From positions 4,092,001 to 4,156,000 of the forward strand of contig AP024629.1 of the NCBI GenBank assembly GCA_019670725.1: a stretch of DNA of 64,000 bases, given 5' to 3'. This DNA comes from Alphaproteobacteria bacterium SO-S41. Its GTDB lineage: Bacteria > Pseudomonadota > Alphaproteobacteria > Micropepsales > Micropepsaceae. The notes beneath the pieces were generated by a model. That model made no database searches. It saw nothing but the letters and a program-made list of their open reading frames with translations, and was not told the origin of the DNA. Positions 9,188 through 18,597 of this stretch are shown piece after piece. Position numbers and translations under genes: made by a program. How positions within the stretch are numbered: the stretch's first letter is position 1; each line of letters begins with the position of its first letter.

Positions 9188-9283
9188 TGCCGCTTGAAGC
9201 TGAGACCTTTCGCCATTTTCGCCCGGGAAGGGGCTAAGAAACGGCCCGGGTGGAGCATGGCTAGCTTCCGCCTCACAGCGCCT
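9188..9283 (-). mobile_element. IS6-family end remnant (copy B)
   Basis: About 95 bases repeat the 5' part and outer end of the IS6 transposase remnant at 4379-4475, in the same orientation. The shared blocks include CCGCTTGAAGCTGAGACCTT, CCATTTTCGCCC, AGGGGCTA and GTGGAGCA. Just inside, GTGGCGGAT aligns with GTGGCGAAT of copy A only if about 14 bases are deleted. Only the first few transposase codons remain. Together with copy A it brackets the 4.5-9.1 kb module. The rest of 9075-9405 holds nothing I can assign. Confidence 0.75.
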
Positions 9284-9405
9284 GCGGCCGGTCAAGTCGT
9301 TGACCACCGATGAAGCTGTGCCTGCATACCCCCCCGTTTGGAGGGGGTGCGGGGACGCCTCCGCGCTGGTTACCTTGGTCATTGCACTCGCTCAGCGTTG
9401 ACCGC

Positions 9406-12400
9406 ATGCCGCTCATCTCTCACCCCGCGCCGCCGTCCTCATCTGCGCCAATCACTTCGTTTGGCGAAAGCCGAAATGCGTATTCGGATCGGCCGACGAG
9501 ACCCCGATTGCCGCATTTTTCCGCATTACTGCTCAGCGCCACCGCGTTGGTGTCTGTCCTGTCACCGGCCGCGGCGCAGCAAGCGACCGCCACCGATATT
9601 GGAAACGTCCCGCAGGGCAACAATACCAGCGCCAACGCGATCAGCGGCAACGGCACGACCATCGTCGGCGGGTTGTCGAGCTTCGCGCCGGGTGGCGCCG
9701 TCACCTTTCTTCATTCGTTCCGCTGGACCGCGGCGGGCGGTCTCGTCGACATCACTGCCGCTGGCAACAACACCGCGGGCGGCTCGGCCACCGCCGTCAA
9801 CTATGACGGCACTGTTGTGGTGGGAGCGCGCAGCAACGTCGCCTATCGCTGGAGCGCCGCGGACGGCTTCACGAATATTACGGGCATGTCGACCGCCAAC
9901 GGCGTCAGCCGCGACGGCACCGTGGTCGTGGGCGATACGCTTTCCGACAGCAAGGCGATCCGTTGGACGGCGGCAGGCGGCAATGTGACGCTGACCAGCC
10001 TCCCCGGCGCCGGTGTCGGTGCGGCCGGCGCCAATACGGCGCGCGGCATCAGCTATGATGGCACGCGTATTGTTGGCGCCAGCGCCTATTCCAGCACGGT
10101 CGCCCAGCAGGCGACCTTGTGGACCAGTCCTACCACGCCGATAGGGCTCGGTTTTCTTGATGCCGGCGCGACCTTTCCGGCCAGCCAGGCACGGGCCATC
10201 AGCGGCGACGGCCTGGTCGTCGTGGGCTCGAGCATTACCCAGAACCGCTACAATCAGGCTTTCCGCTGGACCTCAGCCAGCGGGATGGTCGGGCTCGGCT
10301 ACCTCTCGGGCGGCGGCTATAATCCGTACAGCTTTGCCCGCGCGACCAATGGCGATGGTTCGATCATTGTCGGCACAAGCTCCAGCCCGACGCGGACGTC
10401 CGACGGTTTCCGCTGGGCGGCGAGCGGCGCTCATTCCGGCATGTGGAGCCTGACCGACCTGCTTACGGCGGCCGGCGTCAGCCTCACCGGGTTTGGTTCG
10501 ATCTTCGCGAGCGGTCTGTCGGAAGATGGCCAGTTCATGTCCGCCAACGCCGTGCTTGCCTCGACCGGCTTCAACCACGGCTTTCTGATCCGCTACATCG
10601 ACGGCGGCGCGCCTGGGACACCTCCAGCGCCCTCGCCGCCCGTTACCTATCCAGCGGCACCCCCGCCGCGCAGCGGCTTCGGTCCCTCGGTGACGGCAAG
10701 CCTCACGGACATACCGTCTCTCACAGGCTTCACGACCACCTCGATCGGGGGGGTGTCGGCGAGCGGAACGGTGGCGGCGGGCTATGGCACCAGCGGCCAG
10801 AACACCCAGGCCTTCCGCTGGACCGCGGCGGGCGGCACGGTGGGGCTCGGCTATCTCTATGCTGGCGGCTCGCGCTCGCTCGCGACACGCATGAGCGACG
10901 ACGGCGCTGTGGTCGTCGGATCGAGCGACTATTCCGCGGCGAGCACGACCCTCGTCCAGGCGTTTCGCTGGACGCAGGCCGGCGGCATGCAGGGGCTCGG
11001 CTTTCTCACCACATCGAATACCACCAGTACGGCCTTCGGCGTCAGCGGCGACGGCCAGGTCGTTGTCGGCTCGTCGCGCAACGCGTTCGGCCAGACCGAG
11101 GCGTTCCGCTGGACCGCGGCCGGCGGCATGACCGGGCTGGGGTTCATGGCGAACCTCCAGCAGAGGGATCTCAACGGCTACACCACCATTCTCAGCCAGG
11201 CGAACGACGCCAACAGCGACGGCTCGGTCATCGTCGGCCAGAGCTACAGCAGCTATGTGAGCGGGCTCGACGGCTACGAAGCGTTTCGCTGGACGGCCGC
11301 GACCGGCATGGTCGGTCTGGGCACGATCGAAGGCTACAATCCGCGCGCGTCGAGTACGGCCGCCACCGCGGTGAGCGCCGATGGCTCTGTCATCGTCGGC
11401 AATGAAGTCGCCTCGGTTTTCCTAGGACCCGGCTTTTCCGGCCCCAACCACGCCTGGCGCTGGACCGCCGCAGGCGGGATGCAGGATCTCGGCACGCTGC
11501 TTGGCGTAGATGCGAACTACTCCGCCACCAGCCGGGCCACCGATGTCAGCGCGGACGGGACCATCGTCGTCGGATACTCGAACACCGGGCAGAGCACCGC
11601 CAACCGTGCGTTCCGCTGGGCGTCCAGCGGTCCTCACGCAGCGATGTGGGATCTCAACACGCTTCTGACCGCGGCCGGGATCAATCTTGGCACGCGCGTG
11701 CTCACCAGAGCCACCGCGATTTCATCCGACGGGCAATTCATCTCGGGCCTGGATGCCGCCAATCTCGGCTTTGTCGTCCGCTATATCGATGGCGGCGCAA
11801 CGCCGCCGCCGGCACCCCCGACACCGCCCGGCGACCCGGTTCCGCCGGGCGCCGTCACCTATGCCGACCTCACGGCGATCGCCGGGTTGAACCCCTCCGC
11901 CAATCTGCAGAGCCGCGGCCTCGGCCTTAGCGCCAGCGGCGGTGCCGTCGCGGGGTATTCGACCGATACCAACAGCCGCACGCAGGCCATCCGCTGGACG
12001 TCGGCGGGCACGGTCGGTCTCGGTTTCCTGAACAACGGCGCGGGCGCCTCGCCCTTCAGTTTCGGCAATGGGATCAGCGGCGACGGTACCGTGGTGGTCG
12101 GCAACAGCTCGACCACTGATGCCGGTTACAATCCCGCAGAGGCGACCGCCTATTTTAACGTCAGGGGCCAGGCGTTCCGTTGGACGGCGGCGGGCGGCAT
12201 GGTCGGCCTTGGCGCTCTCGGCGCCGGCAACACCAGTGCCGGCACCGCCAGCACGGCCGCGGCGACCAATGCCGACGGCTCGGTCGTGGTGGGCACCAGC
12301 ACCTATGGCGGTTCGGGTTTCGTGCAGGCCTACCGCTGGACGCAAGCCGGCGGCATGGTCGGGCTCGGCATTTTCCCGGGCTCGGCGTTCCGGAACAATG

Positions 12401-15327
12401 CCGCCTACGGCGTCAGCGCCGACGGCTCGGTCGTCGTCGGCTCGGCCTGGTACAGCATCAACAGCACGAACCTGACGCAGGCCTTCCGCTGGACCGAGGC
12501 CGGAGGCATGCAGGGCCTCGGCTTCCTGAACGGGCAAAACCAGAGCGAGGCGCTCGGCATCAGCGGCAACGGCCTCGTCATCGTCGGCGACTCGTTTGGC
12601 GTCGGCCTGTTCAATCAAAGCACGACGATCGCCTTCCGCTGGACGCAGGCCGGCGGCATGGTCGCGCTTGGCGGCATCGGCAGCAGCGATCCCAAAAACA
12701 CTATTGCGCGGGCCGCCAACTTCGACGGCTCGATCATCGTCGGCTTGGGCGTGAGCGACGGGCCCAAGGCCTTCCGTTGGGCGGCGTCTGGTTCGAACGC
12801 CGGCATGTACTCCCTGGAGGCGCTGCTGAAGGCCGCGCATGTCAATCTCGGCGGCACGACCCTGGACGACGCCTATGGCGTTTCCTCCGACGGGCAGTTC
12901 ATTCTCGCGAACGGCAGCGCACAGAAGACCGTGGGGTCCGGGACTACGACGGTCAGCCAAGCCTATGTCGTGCGCATCATCGATGGCGGGGTGACGCCGC
13001 CGAGTACACCCACCCCGCCTCTTCCGCCCGCCTCGCCGCCCTCGCCGCCGAACGTGAACGGCACAGTCGCGGGCAACCTGACGTCGCTTGGCTTCATCGG
13101 CGGCGGCGGCTCATCACGCGCCAGCTTCGGCGAAGGCATCAGCGATCTCGGTCTGGTCGCCGTGGGCCGCAGCACCGATGCCTCGGGTCGGACGCAGGCC
13201 TTCTCCTGGACGTCGGCGGGCATGACGGGCCTTGGGTTCCTAGGCGGCGCCACCCCGTCCAGCGCCGCGCATGGCGTCAGCGCGAACGGCGCGGTCATCG
13301 TTGGTGACAGCACCACAGCCGATGCGACATCGGCAGCTCAGGCGTTCCGCTGGACCGCCGCCGGCGGCATGGTGGGCATCGGGTTCCTGAAGGCCGACCT
13401 CATCAGTCCCGAAAGCCACGCCTACGGGGTCAGCCGCGACGGCAGCACGATCGTCGGCGCGAGCAGCTATTCCTCTGCCACACGCCAGCTGCAGGCCTAT
13501 CGCTGGACGGCGGCGGAGGGCATGAAAGCGCTCGGTTTCATCGACAGCCAAGGCTTCAGATATCTGACCGATCCGCACAGCGCGGCGACGGCGGTCAGCG
13601 CGAATGGTGCGGTCATTGTCGGCTACTCGACGGACAGTTCCTTCGACAAATTGTCGGAAGTCGCATTCCGCTGGACCGCGGCGACCGGCATGGTCGGCCT
13701 GGACTCGCTCGGCGGCATCTCACTCGGCTTCTCCAGCCGCGCGCTGGGCGTGAACGCCGACGGGTCCGTCGTGGTCGGCCAGTCCTATGACTCGCGCAGC
13801 TTCCTCGCGCCGTTCCGCTGGACCCAGGCCGGCGGCATGGTGAGCCTCGGCTTCCTCAATGGCGGCGGCACGAATGCCTCCGGCTCGGCCAATGCCGTGA
13901 ATGCCGACGGCTCGATCGTCGTCGGTCAGGCAACCGATGGCACGGGTGCGCTCAAGGCATTCCGCTGGGCGTCCGGCGGCAGCAATGCCGGCATGTACAG
14001 CCTGAACGCGCTGCTGACCGCGGGCGGCGTGAGCCTCGGCGGGATCGATCTCGTCAACGCCAACGGCGTTTCCGGCGATGGCGTGTTCATCGTCGGCACC
14101 GGCGTCGCGAACGGCGTGTCGCAGGCCTATGTCGCGCGCATCGTCGATGGCTCAGTTACGGCGACGCCTACTCCGACGCCCACTCCGACACCGACGCCCA
14201 CTCCAACGCCAACGCCAACGCCCACTCCTACGCCGACCCCTACTCCCACTCCCACCCCGACACCTACGCCGACGCCCACTCCGACGCCGACCCCCACTCC
14301 CACACCGACGCCGACTCCGACCCCGACCCCGACGCCCACTCCTACGCCGACCCCAACACCCACCCCGACCCCGACGCCTACTCCAACACCGACGCCGCCC
14401 ATCGCGGGGCTGACGACGTTTGAATCGGTGATGGGCTCCGTCGAGCAGATCGGCGCCAGCCAGAGCCGGTTCATGACGCAGCAGTTCGGGATCGCGAACC
14501 AGACGCTGAATTCGCGCGACCCGACGAACACCTCGTCCTATCTGGGCGCCTTTGTCTCGGCGGGCTCCCAGGCCTATGGCGCGTTCGGCCAGGTGGAGCT
14601 GGGCAGCGGCTTTGCGCTCTCGGCCGCGGTCTTCGAAAGCGAGGCGGACTACAACGGCGGCGCCTATGGCGATGCGCGGCTCTATGACTCGCTGACGATC
14701 GGCGGCGCCCTGCGCTATGTCGGCCCTGGCGATACTTGGAAGCCTTTCGTCGAGGCCGGCGGCTGGATGATCTCAGACGCCGACCTGCAGATCACCCGTG
14801 CCTATGCCAACGGCGCTGGCGTCGCCCTGGGCGTGGCGCGGCTGGATGCGGAGCTGACCTATTTCAGTCTCCGTGCCGGCATCGTCTACCATGCAACGTC
14901 GAACGATCAGGTCATGTTCGCCGCCGAAATCGGCCGCGAGCGGCTCAAGACCGATCCGTTCAACGAAGCCCTGACCAATGCCAATCCGTTCGAGGCGCAT
15001 TACAGCGCCGCGACCGAGGACCTTTCGATCATGAAGTTCTCCGTCGGCTGGACGCACAGTTTCAGCGAACGCCTCACCGCGGATATCTCAACGACCTGGG
15101 CGCATGGCTTCGATCACACCAACGATCTGGTCGTGACCGTTCCAGGCTTCGGCCCGCTTGCGCCGAGCGTCCGCGGCAGCATGGATTGGGCGGAGTATGG
15201 CGCGTCGGTCAGCTACCGGGTCACCGACAAGGCCACGATCAGCCTGTTCGCAACCGGAGTTTCGGGCGAGGACGATGCCCTGGGCTCGGAAGCGCATGGC
15301 GGCATCAGCCTCAGCGTTTCGTTCTGA
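9406..15327 (+). CDS. Giant HAF-repeat autotransporter
   Basis: This is a protein of about 1,970 residues. The ATG at 9406 is preferred; an in-frame ATG at 9310 would add 32 residues unlike a leader. A hydrophobic signal segment ([21 protein letters not shown]) follows about 40 polar residues. The passenger is made of HAF-type repeats with the alternating motifs DGxxVVG and AFRWTxAGGMxGLG. I count four blocks of seven units (28), separated by Pro-rich linkers, and each block ends in an RYIDGG-like sequence. Seven such beta units suggest seven-bladed propellers, which is inference. An 80-residue Thr-Pro stalk leads to a C-terminal autotransporter barrel of about 280 residues ending in Phe (SLSVSF). 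It is expected at the cell surface; its ligand is unknown. Confidence 0.88.
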   Translation: MPLISHPAPPSSSAPITSFGESRNAYSDRPTRPRLPHFSALLLSATALVSVLSPAAAQQATATDIGNVPQGNNTSANAISGNGTTIVGGLSSFAPGGAVTFLHSFRWTAAGGLVDITAAGNNTAGGSATAVNYDGTVVVGARSNVAYRWSAADGFTNITGMSTANGVSRDGTVVVGDTLSDSKAIRWTAAGGNVTLTSLPGAGVGAAGANTARGISYDGTRIVGASAYSSTVAQQATLWTSPTTPIGLGFLDAGATFPASQARAISGDGLVVVGSSITQNRYNQAFRWTSASGMVGLGYLSGGGYNPYSFARATNGDGSIIVGTSSSPTRTSDGFRWAASGAHSGMWSLTDLLTAAGVSLTGFGSIFASGLSEDGQFMSANAVLASTGFNHGFLIRYIDGGAPGTPPAPSPPVTYPAAPPPRSGFGPSVTASLTDIPSLTGFTTTSIGGVSASGTVAAGYGTSGQNTQAFRWTAAGGTVGLGYLYAGGSRSLATRMSDDGAVVVGSSDYSAASTTLVQAFRWTQAGGMQGLGFLTTSNTTSTAFGVSGDGQVVVGSSRNAFGQTEAFRWTAAGGMTGLGFMANLQQRDLNGYTTILSQANDANSDGSVIVGQSYSSYVSGLDGYEAFRWTAATGMVGLGTIEGYNPRASSTAATAVSADGSVIVGNEVASVFLGPGFSGPNHAWRWTAAGGMQDLGTLLGVDANYSATSRATDVSADGTIVVGYSNTGQSTANRAFRWASSGPHAAMWDLNTLLTAAGINLGTRVLTRATAISSDGQFISGLDAANLGFVVRYIDGGATPPPAPPTPPGDPVPPGAVTYADLTAIAGLNPSANLQSRGLGLSASGGAVAGYSTDTNSRTQAIRWTSAGTVGLGFLNNGAGASPFSFGNGISGDGTVVVGNSSTTDAGYNPAEATAYFNVRGQAFRWTAAGGMVGLGALGAGNTSAGTASTAAATNADGSVVVGTSTYGGSGFVQAYRWTQAGGMVGLGIFPGSAFRNNAAYGVSADGSVVVGSAWYSINSTNLTQAFRWTEAGGMQGLGFLNGQNQSEALGISGNGLVIVGDSFGVGLFNQSTTIAFRWTQAGGMVALGGIGSSDPKNTIARAANFDGSIIVGLGVSDGPKAFRWAASGSNAGMYSLEALLKAAHVNLGGTTLDDAYGVSSDGQFILANGSAQKTVGSGTTTVSQAYVVRIIDGGVTPPSTPTPPLPPASPPSPPNVNGTVAGNLTSLGFIGGGGSSRASFGEGISDLGLVAVGRSTDASGRTQAFSWTSAGMTGLGFLGGATPSSAAHGVSANGAVIVGDSTTADATSAAQAFRWTAAGGMVGIGFLKADLISPESHAYGVSRDGSTIVGASSYSSATRQLQAYRWTAAEGMKALGFIDSQGFRYLTDPHSAATAVSANGAVIVGYSTDSSFDKLSEVAFRWTAATGMVGLDSLGGISLGFSSRALGVNADGSVVVGQSYDSRSFLAPFRWTQAGGMVSLGFLNGGGTNASGSANAVNADGSIVVGQATDGTGALKAFRWASGGSNAGMYSLNALLTAGGVSLGGIDLVNANGVSGDGVFIVGTGVANGVSQAYVARIVDGSVTATPTPTPTPTPTPTPTPTPTPTPTPTPTPTPTPTPTPTPTPTPTPTPTPTPTPTPTPTPTPTPTPTPTPTPTPTPTPTPPIAGLTTFESVMGSVEQIGASQSRFMTQQFGIANQTLNSRDPTNTSSYLGAFVSAGSQAYGAFGQVELGSGFALSAAVFESEADYNGGAYGDARLYDSLTIGGALRYVGPGDTWKPFVEAGGWMISDADLQITRAYANGAGVALGVARLDAELTYFSLRAGIVYHATSNDQVMFAAEIGRERLKTDPFNEALTNANPFEAHYSAATEDLSIMKFSVGWTHSFSERLTADISTTWAHGFDHTNDLVVTVPGFGPLAPSVRGSMDWAEYGASVSYRVTDKATISLFATGVSGEDDALGSEAHGGISLSVSF
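14161..14400 (+). repeat. Thr-Pro dipeptide tract (about 39 TP units)
   Basis: The stretch encodes an almost perfect (Thr-Pro) run between the propeller blocks and the barrel of the autotransporter. At DNA level it is an imperfect 6-base repeat whose third codon positions vary freely (ACT, ACG, ACA, ACC with CCC, CCG, CCT, CCA). The protein repeat is therefore kept despite many synonymous changes. It probably forms a stiff extended stalk, possibly glycosylated. Confidence 0.9.
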
Positions 15328-15346
15328 GCTTCGTCGCCGTGGCCTG

Positions 15347-15374
15347 ATGCCTCGGGATGAAAGTCCCGGGGCAT
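15347..15374 (+). terminator. Hairpin after the autotransporter gene, possible terminator
   Basis: The two 11-base arms (ATGCCTCGGGA and TCCCGGGGCAT) pair with a single G-T wobble around a six-base loop, 19 bases after the stop. There is no T tract, so intrinsic termination is uncertain; it may instead only stabilise the transcript end. Confidence 0.45.
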
Positions 15375-15451
15375 GACGCGGAAGCCGGGTTTGGCTATGG
15401 GAGTCCGGGAGGCGTCCGGCGCCGGGACGGCCGATCGCGAAAGGCGTTTGC

Positions 15452-17071
15452 GTGGATCTGACCTGCTATCTCCATGACGGCTGGAAGCCGCGGATACGCC
15501 CTGCCTCGCAGCGCCGCAGCTGGATGGACGACAGCCCGGAATCGTTCGCCTATCGCTGCCTGCCGCTCAACATCGCCAATGCGCATGGCTGGGAAATCCT
15601 CAGCCCGTGCGGTTTCGAGGCGTCATGGAATGGCGGTCAGGCCGGGGACGACGTCACCATCCGGCTCGATCCCGGCGTCGCGTCGCACGATGCGCCGGTG
15701 GCCTTGTTCGGGCTGGGCACGCTGACCTTTCACGTCGCAGGCCTGTTCCGCACCGCGCCGGGGTGGAACCTCTGGGTAGGCGGCGCGCCGAACGCGGCGA
15801 AGGACGGCATCGCCCCGCTCGGCGGCATCATCGAAACCGACTGGTCGCCCTACACGTTCACGATGAACTGGCGCTTCACGCGGCCGCATCATGCGATCCG
15901 TTTCGAGGAGAACGAGCCGTTCTGCTTCATCTTCCCGGTCCAACGGCAAGCCATCGAAGAGTCCGAGCCGCGCTTCGCATCGATTGACGAAGCGCCCGAG
16001 CTGAAAGCCCAATTCGAAGCCTGGAGCCGCTCGCGCAATGCCTTCCAGGCGGAGGTCAAACGAAACCCGCCTGCCCGGCCGGCGGACAAATGGCAGAAGC
16101 TCTATTATCGCGGCGTTGATCCCGGTGGAATCAAGGGCGTTCCCGATCACAAATCCCATCTTCGCCCGCCGCCTTTTGCGAATGGCGCCGAGCTCGCGGT
16201 TTGTCCCGTCGCACCGACGCCCGCGCGGGCGCAGACCCCGCCGACCGGCGAGACTGCGCTGCGCAAACGCGACTGGTTGCTGAGGACGCAGCAACGGCTG
16301 CGCGGTCTGTCGCCCGCCGCCGACGCCATCCGCCGCATGCCGCCTTCGGCGCGCGACGCGTTTCTCGATCAGCACTATGCGCTCAACCGCCCCGTCGTGC
16401 TCGCCGGCGCGGTCGCGGATTGGCCGGCGACATCGAAATGGTCGGCCCATCACCTGCGCCGGCGACTTGGCGACACGGAGATCGAACTCCAGGCCGGCAG
16501 GACGGACGATGCGGATTTCGAGCGCAACAAGGACGCGCACCGAATCCGCATGCCGTTCGCGGCTTTCATCGACCGTATTGCACAGTCGCCTGGGAATGAC
16601 CTTTATCTGACCGCTTACAATTCAGCGGCCAACGCAGCCGCGCTCGCGCCGCTCGCCGATGAACTGGGAAGTCTTGACGCCTATCTCGCGCCCGGTGCAG
16701 CGGGGATGTTGTGGATCGGCCCCGCCGGCTCGTTCACGCCGCTCCATCATGACCTGACGAACAATCTGCTGGTGCAGTTGCGCGGCCGCAAACGCGTCGT
16801 CCTCGTCTCGCCGGCCGAGACGCCGCGGCTCTACAATGATCGTCACGTCTTCAGCGAGATCCGCGACATTGCCGCATCCGATCTGGACCTCAAGCGCTTC
16901 CCGCTCGCGGCCGGCGTCCGCGCGCATCAGGTGACGCTGGAACCGGGCGACGCGCTCTTCATCCCCGTCGGCTGGTGGCATCAGGTCACCGCGCTCGATT
17001 TCAGCGTCTCCGCGACCTACACGAATTTCATCTGGCCGAACGACGCTTACGAAGACTATCCAACAGCCTGA
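15452..17071 (+). CDS. DUF6065-like protein fused to JmjC/cupin_8 hydroxylase domain
   Basis: This 539-residue protein starts at GTG. Residues 1 to about 230 resemble the DUF6065 family (HDGWKPRIRPASQRRSWMD, YRCLPLNIANAHGWEI). Residues about 270-535 form a JmjC/FIH-like cupin. The Fe(II) ligands are H432 and D434 (LHHD) and the distal H510 (GWWHQVT), and the usual GDALFIP strand precedes the last. Such cupins hydroxylate side chains of proteins or small molecules using 2-oxoglutarate. The gene lies 124 bases after the autotransporter on the same strand, with a hairpin between. A role in modifying that protein is possible but not shown. The DUF6065 assignment is from memory of the family signature. 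Confidence 0.75.
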   Translation: MDLTCYLHDGWKPRIRPASQRRSWMDDSPESFAYRCLPLNIANAHGWEILSPCGFEASWNGGQAGDDVTIRLDPGVASHDAPVALFGLGTLTFHVAGLFRTAPGWNLWVGGAPNAAKDGIAPLGGIIETDWSPYTFTMNWRFTRPHHAIRFEENEPFCFIFPVQRQAIEESEPRFASIDEAPELKAQFEAWSRSRNAFQAEVKRNPPARPADKWQKLYYRGVDPGGIKGVPDHKSHLRPPPFANGAELAVCPVAPTPARAQTPPTGETALRKRDWLLRTQQRLRGLSPAADAIRRMPPSARDAFLDQHYALNRPVVLAGAVADWPATSKWSAHHLRRRLGDTEIELQAGRTDDADFERNKDAHRIRMPFAAFIDRIAQSPGNDLYLTAYNSAANAAALAPLADELGSLDAYLAPGAAGMLWIGPAGSFTPLHHDLTNNLLVQLRGRKRVVLVSPAETPRLYNDRHVFSEIRDIAASDLDLKRFPLAAGVRAHQVTLEPGDALFIPVGWWHQVTALDFSVSATYTNFIWPNDAYEDYPTA

Positions 17072-17222
17072 CCGAGGGCGTTCGCCCCCGACACGAGATC
17101 AGGCGTGCGAATTTCGTCGTGGGCATGCGAATTGCGAAACGGCTCTTGGAGCCGGCACGCCCATCCAAGACACAACCCGGACCTTGCATGGTTCGACGCC
17201 AAAGACGGTGGACCAACGTCAG

Positions 17223-17657
17223 CTACGAAGCGAAGGTGCAGGCCGTCATGGCGTCGTGCAGGCGGCTGAGATCGATAGGCATGGCGGCGCGATCGCCGTG
17301 TACTTCAAACTTTCCCTCGGAAGCATACTTTGCGGAGAGTTTGCTAAGATCTGGCCCCGTAGGGATCGCCGACAGCGCTCTCACGGCGTCGAAATCAACC
17401 GCAATGAACAAGTCGGCCGATCGGTCATTTGGATCCACGCCCGGTCGTAGGCGCACGGCGGAACCCTCGAAATCGAGCCGGTAGCCTGGGTCGTGAGTTC
17501 CATAGAGCGAAACGTCTGCCGGTGCGTCTCTATAAAGCTCAACAAATGAGAAGCGGCGCGATTCGTCTTTCGGCAACGCCGAGACGAGCTGCTGCGCTTC
17601 CGTTTCCACACGCCGATACCAATCCGCGCTCGCCAATTTCACCTTGTCGCCCGCCAA
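17223..17657 (-). CDS. Small SCP2-like (sterol carrier) protein, tentative
   Basis: This 144-residue protein starts at TTG; the choice is supported by TAAGGAG seven bases upstream. The C-terminal half (ADLFIAVDFDAVRAL, then GKFEVHGDRAAMPIDLSRL) resembles the end of SCP2 domains, where a GKhxhxGD motif and a short helix close the lipid pocket. The N-terminal half is less clear. No signal peptide is present, so it would be cytoplasmic. Its promoter region carries a 28-bp palindrome that matches the one before the TonB operon at 18.6 kb. This places it in the same TetR regulon and fits handling of a hydrophobic CoA ester or sterol-like ligand. Confidence 0.62.
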   Translation of the reverse strand: MAGDKVKLASADWYRRVETEAQQLVSALPKDESRRFSFVELYRDAPADVSLYGTHDPGYRLDFEGSAVRLRPGVDPNDRSADLFIAVDFDAVRALSAIPTGPDLSKLSAKYASEGKFEVHGDRAAMPIDLSRLHDAMTACTFAS

Positions 17658-17669
17658 GTCGCTCTCCTT

Positions 17670-17697
17670 AATTTTCTAAAATGCATTATAGAAAATT
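17670..17697. promoter_or_regulatory. Palindromic operator upstream of the SCP2-like gene
   Basis: This is a 28-bp inverted repeat in which 13 of 14 base pairs match, centred on ATGCAT. It starts 13 bases before the TTG start of the minus-strand gene and ends just before the stop of the TetR gene. Its central 14 bases (TAAAATGCATTATA) differ at one position from the palindrome at 18545-18560, so both are likely sites for the TetR protein encoded between them. Confidence 0.72.
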
Positions 17698-17708
17698 TGG
17701 AAGAACGA

Positions 17709-18389
17709 TCAAGCGCTCGGCGCCGCCTCGGCTTTTTGGCGGGGCCTGACCGAACCGTCGCTGGGCTGATTGCGGATTGCGATCTTGAGCGCCTCGCGTT
17801 CCCAATCCTCGCCACCGATCGCGACAATCGCCAGCGCAAAAGTGTGGGCCATCTGTTTTCGCACCTGGCTCGACGGTATCCGGTCGATCGCCCAACTACG
17901 GATGCCCGCCCAGTAGATGTTCGCCAGAAAATGCGCGGCAGCTTGTTCCGTGAGACCCGGCCTCAGGCAACCCGCTGTAACAACCGAGGCAAGAAAACCT
18001 TCCCAGAAACGCTCACGTGCCGACGTGAAATACTCCTGTACAGGTCCAATCGCGGTGAGCGACACGCGGATCAGAACCTTAAAATACTTCTCGTCCGTCA
18101 GATAGATTTTAAGGGCGGTATCGGCCGCGGATAGGAGGGCCGCGACAGGAGGCGATGAGCGGATACGGGTAACTTGTCGCCTGAAGCGTTGAAGCTCCTG
18201 GTCGTGCAGCGCGATGATGATGTCGCTCTTGGAGCCGATGAGATTATAGGGTGTTGCGACGCTGAGGCCGGCGCGCTTTGCAAGCTCAGGCATCGAAAAA
18301 TCGCCATCGTCGCTCTCGGCAATGAGCGCCCTCGCGGCGTCGAGAATGCTTCTCCTGCGCCGGTCCTTATTGATTTCGTGAGACGGCAT
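17709..18389 (-). CDS. TetR-family transcriptional regulator
   Basis: This 226-residue regulator has an N-terminal helix-turn-helix (about residues 12-58: RSILDAARALIAE, MPELAKRAGLSVATPYNLIGSKSDI) and a ligand-binding domain. It is divergent from the TonB-receptor operon and upstream of the SCP2-like gene on the same strand. Two similar ATGCATTATA palindromes, one on each side of the gene, are the likely operators. It probably represses uptake and degradation of the island A substrate until an acyl-CoA or the free compound binds. Confidence 0.9.
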   Translation of the reverse strand: MPSHEINKDRRRRSILDAARALIAESDDGDFSMPELAKRAGLSVATPYNLIGSKSDIIIALHDQELQRFRRQVTRIRSSPPVAALLSAADTALKIYLTDEKYFKVLIRVSLTAIGPVQEYFTSARERFWEGFLASVVTAGCLRPGLTEQAAAHFLANIYWAGIRSWAIDRIPSSQVRKQMAHTFALAIVAIGGEDWEREALKIAIRNQPSDGSVRPRQKAEAAPSA

Positions 18390-18517
18390 TACTCACGCAC
18401 CTCTTATCAAAGCTACTGCTTTCGGGATGTCGCATCCTTGCCGCGGACCGCGACCAAGAACAAGACGATCCTTCAAGACGCTTGTGATGACGTCGCCCAC
18501 GGCTGCCGCAACTGCGC

Positions 18518-18548
18518 TTGACAGATTGAAAGAGCGGTCGTTTATTAT
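18518..18548 (+). promoter_or_regulatory. Candidate promoter for the TonB-PhyH operon
   Basis: A perfect TTGACA at 18518-18523 is followed, after 17-19 bases, by AT-rich hexamers (TTTATT at 18541 or TATTAT at 18543) that could act as the -10 element. These overlap the left arm of the palindrome at 18545, so a bound repressor would cover the -10 region. A TATAAT inside the palindrome lies too far from the -35 (22 bases) to be the best match. Confidence 0.5.
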
Positions 18549-18560
18549 AATGCATTATAA
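18545..18560. promoter_or_regulatory. Perfect 16-bp palindromic operator before the TonB receptor
   Basis: TTATAATGCATTATAA is a perfect palindrome 37 bases upstream of the receptor start, overlapping the probable -10 region. The same core recurs at 17670-17697. The binding protein is inferred to be the divergent TetR regulator. Confidence 0.78.
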
Positions 18561-18597
18561 AAGACTCGCGTGAACTGCGAGAGGGTAGGAGACCAGG

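Noticed and set aside
14161-14400. Possible CRISPR or microsatellite array
   Set aside because: The repeat unit is six bases, in frame and protein-coding, with no spacers.
14127-14531. Minus-strand frame encoding a Gly-Val repeat protein
   Set aside because: It is the reverse complement of the Thr-Pro tract and has no start context or independent evidence.
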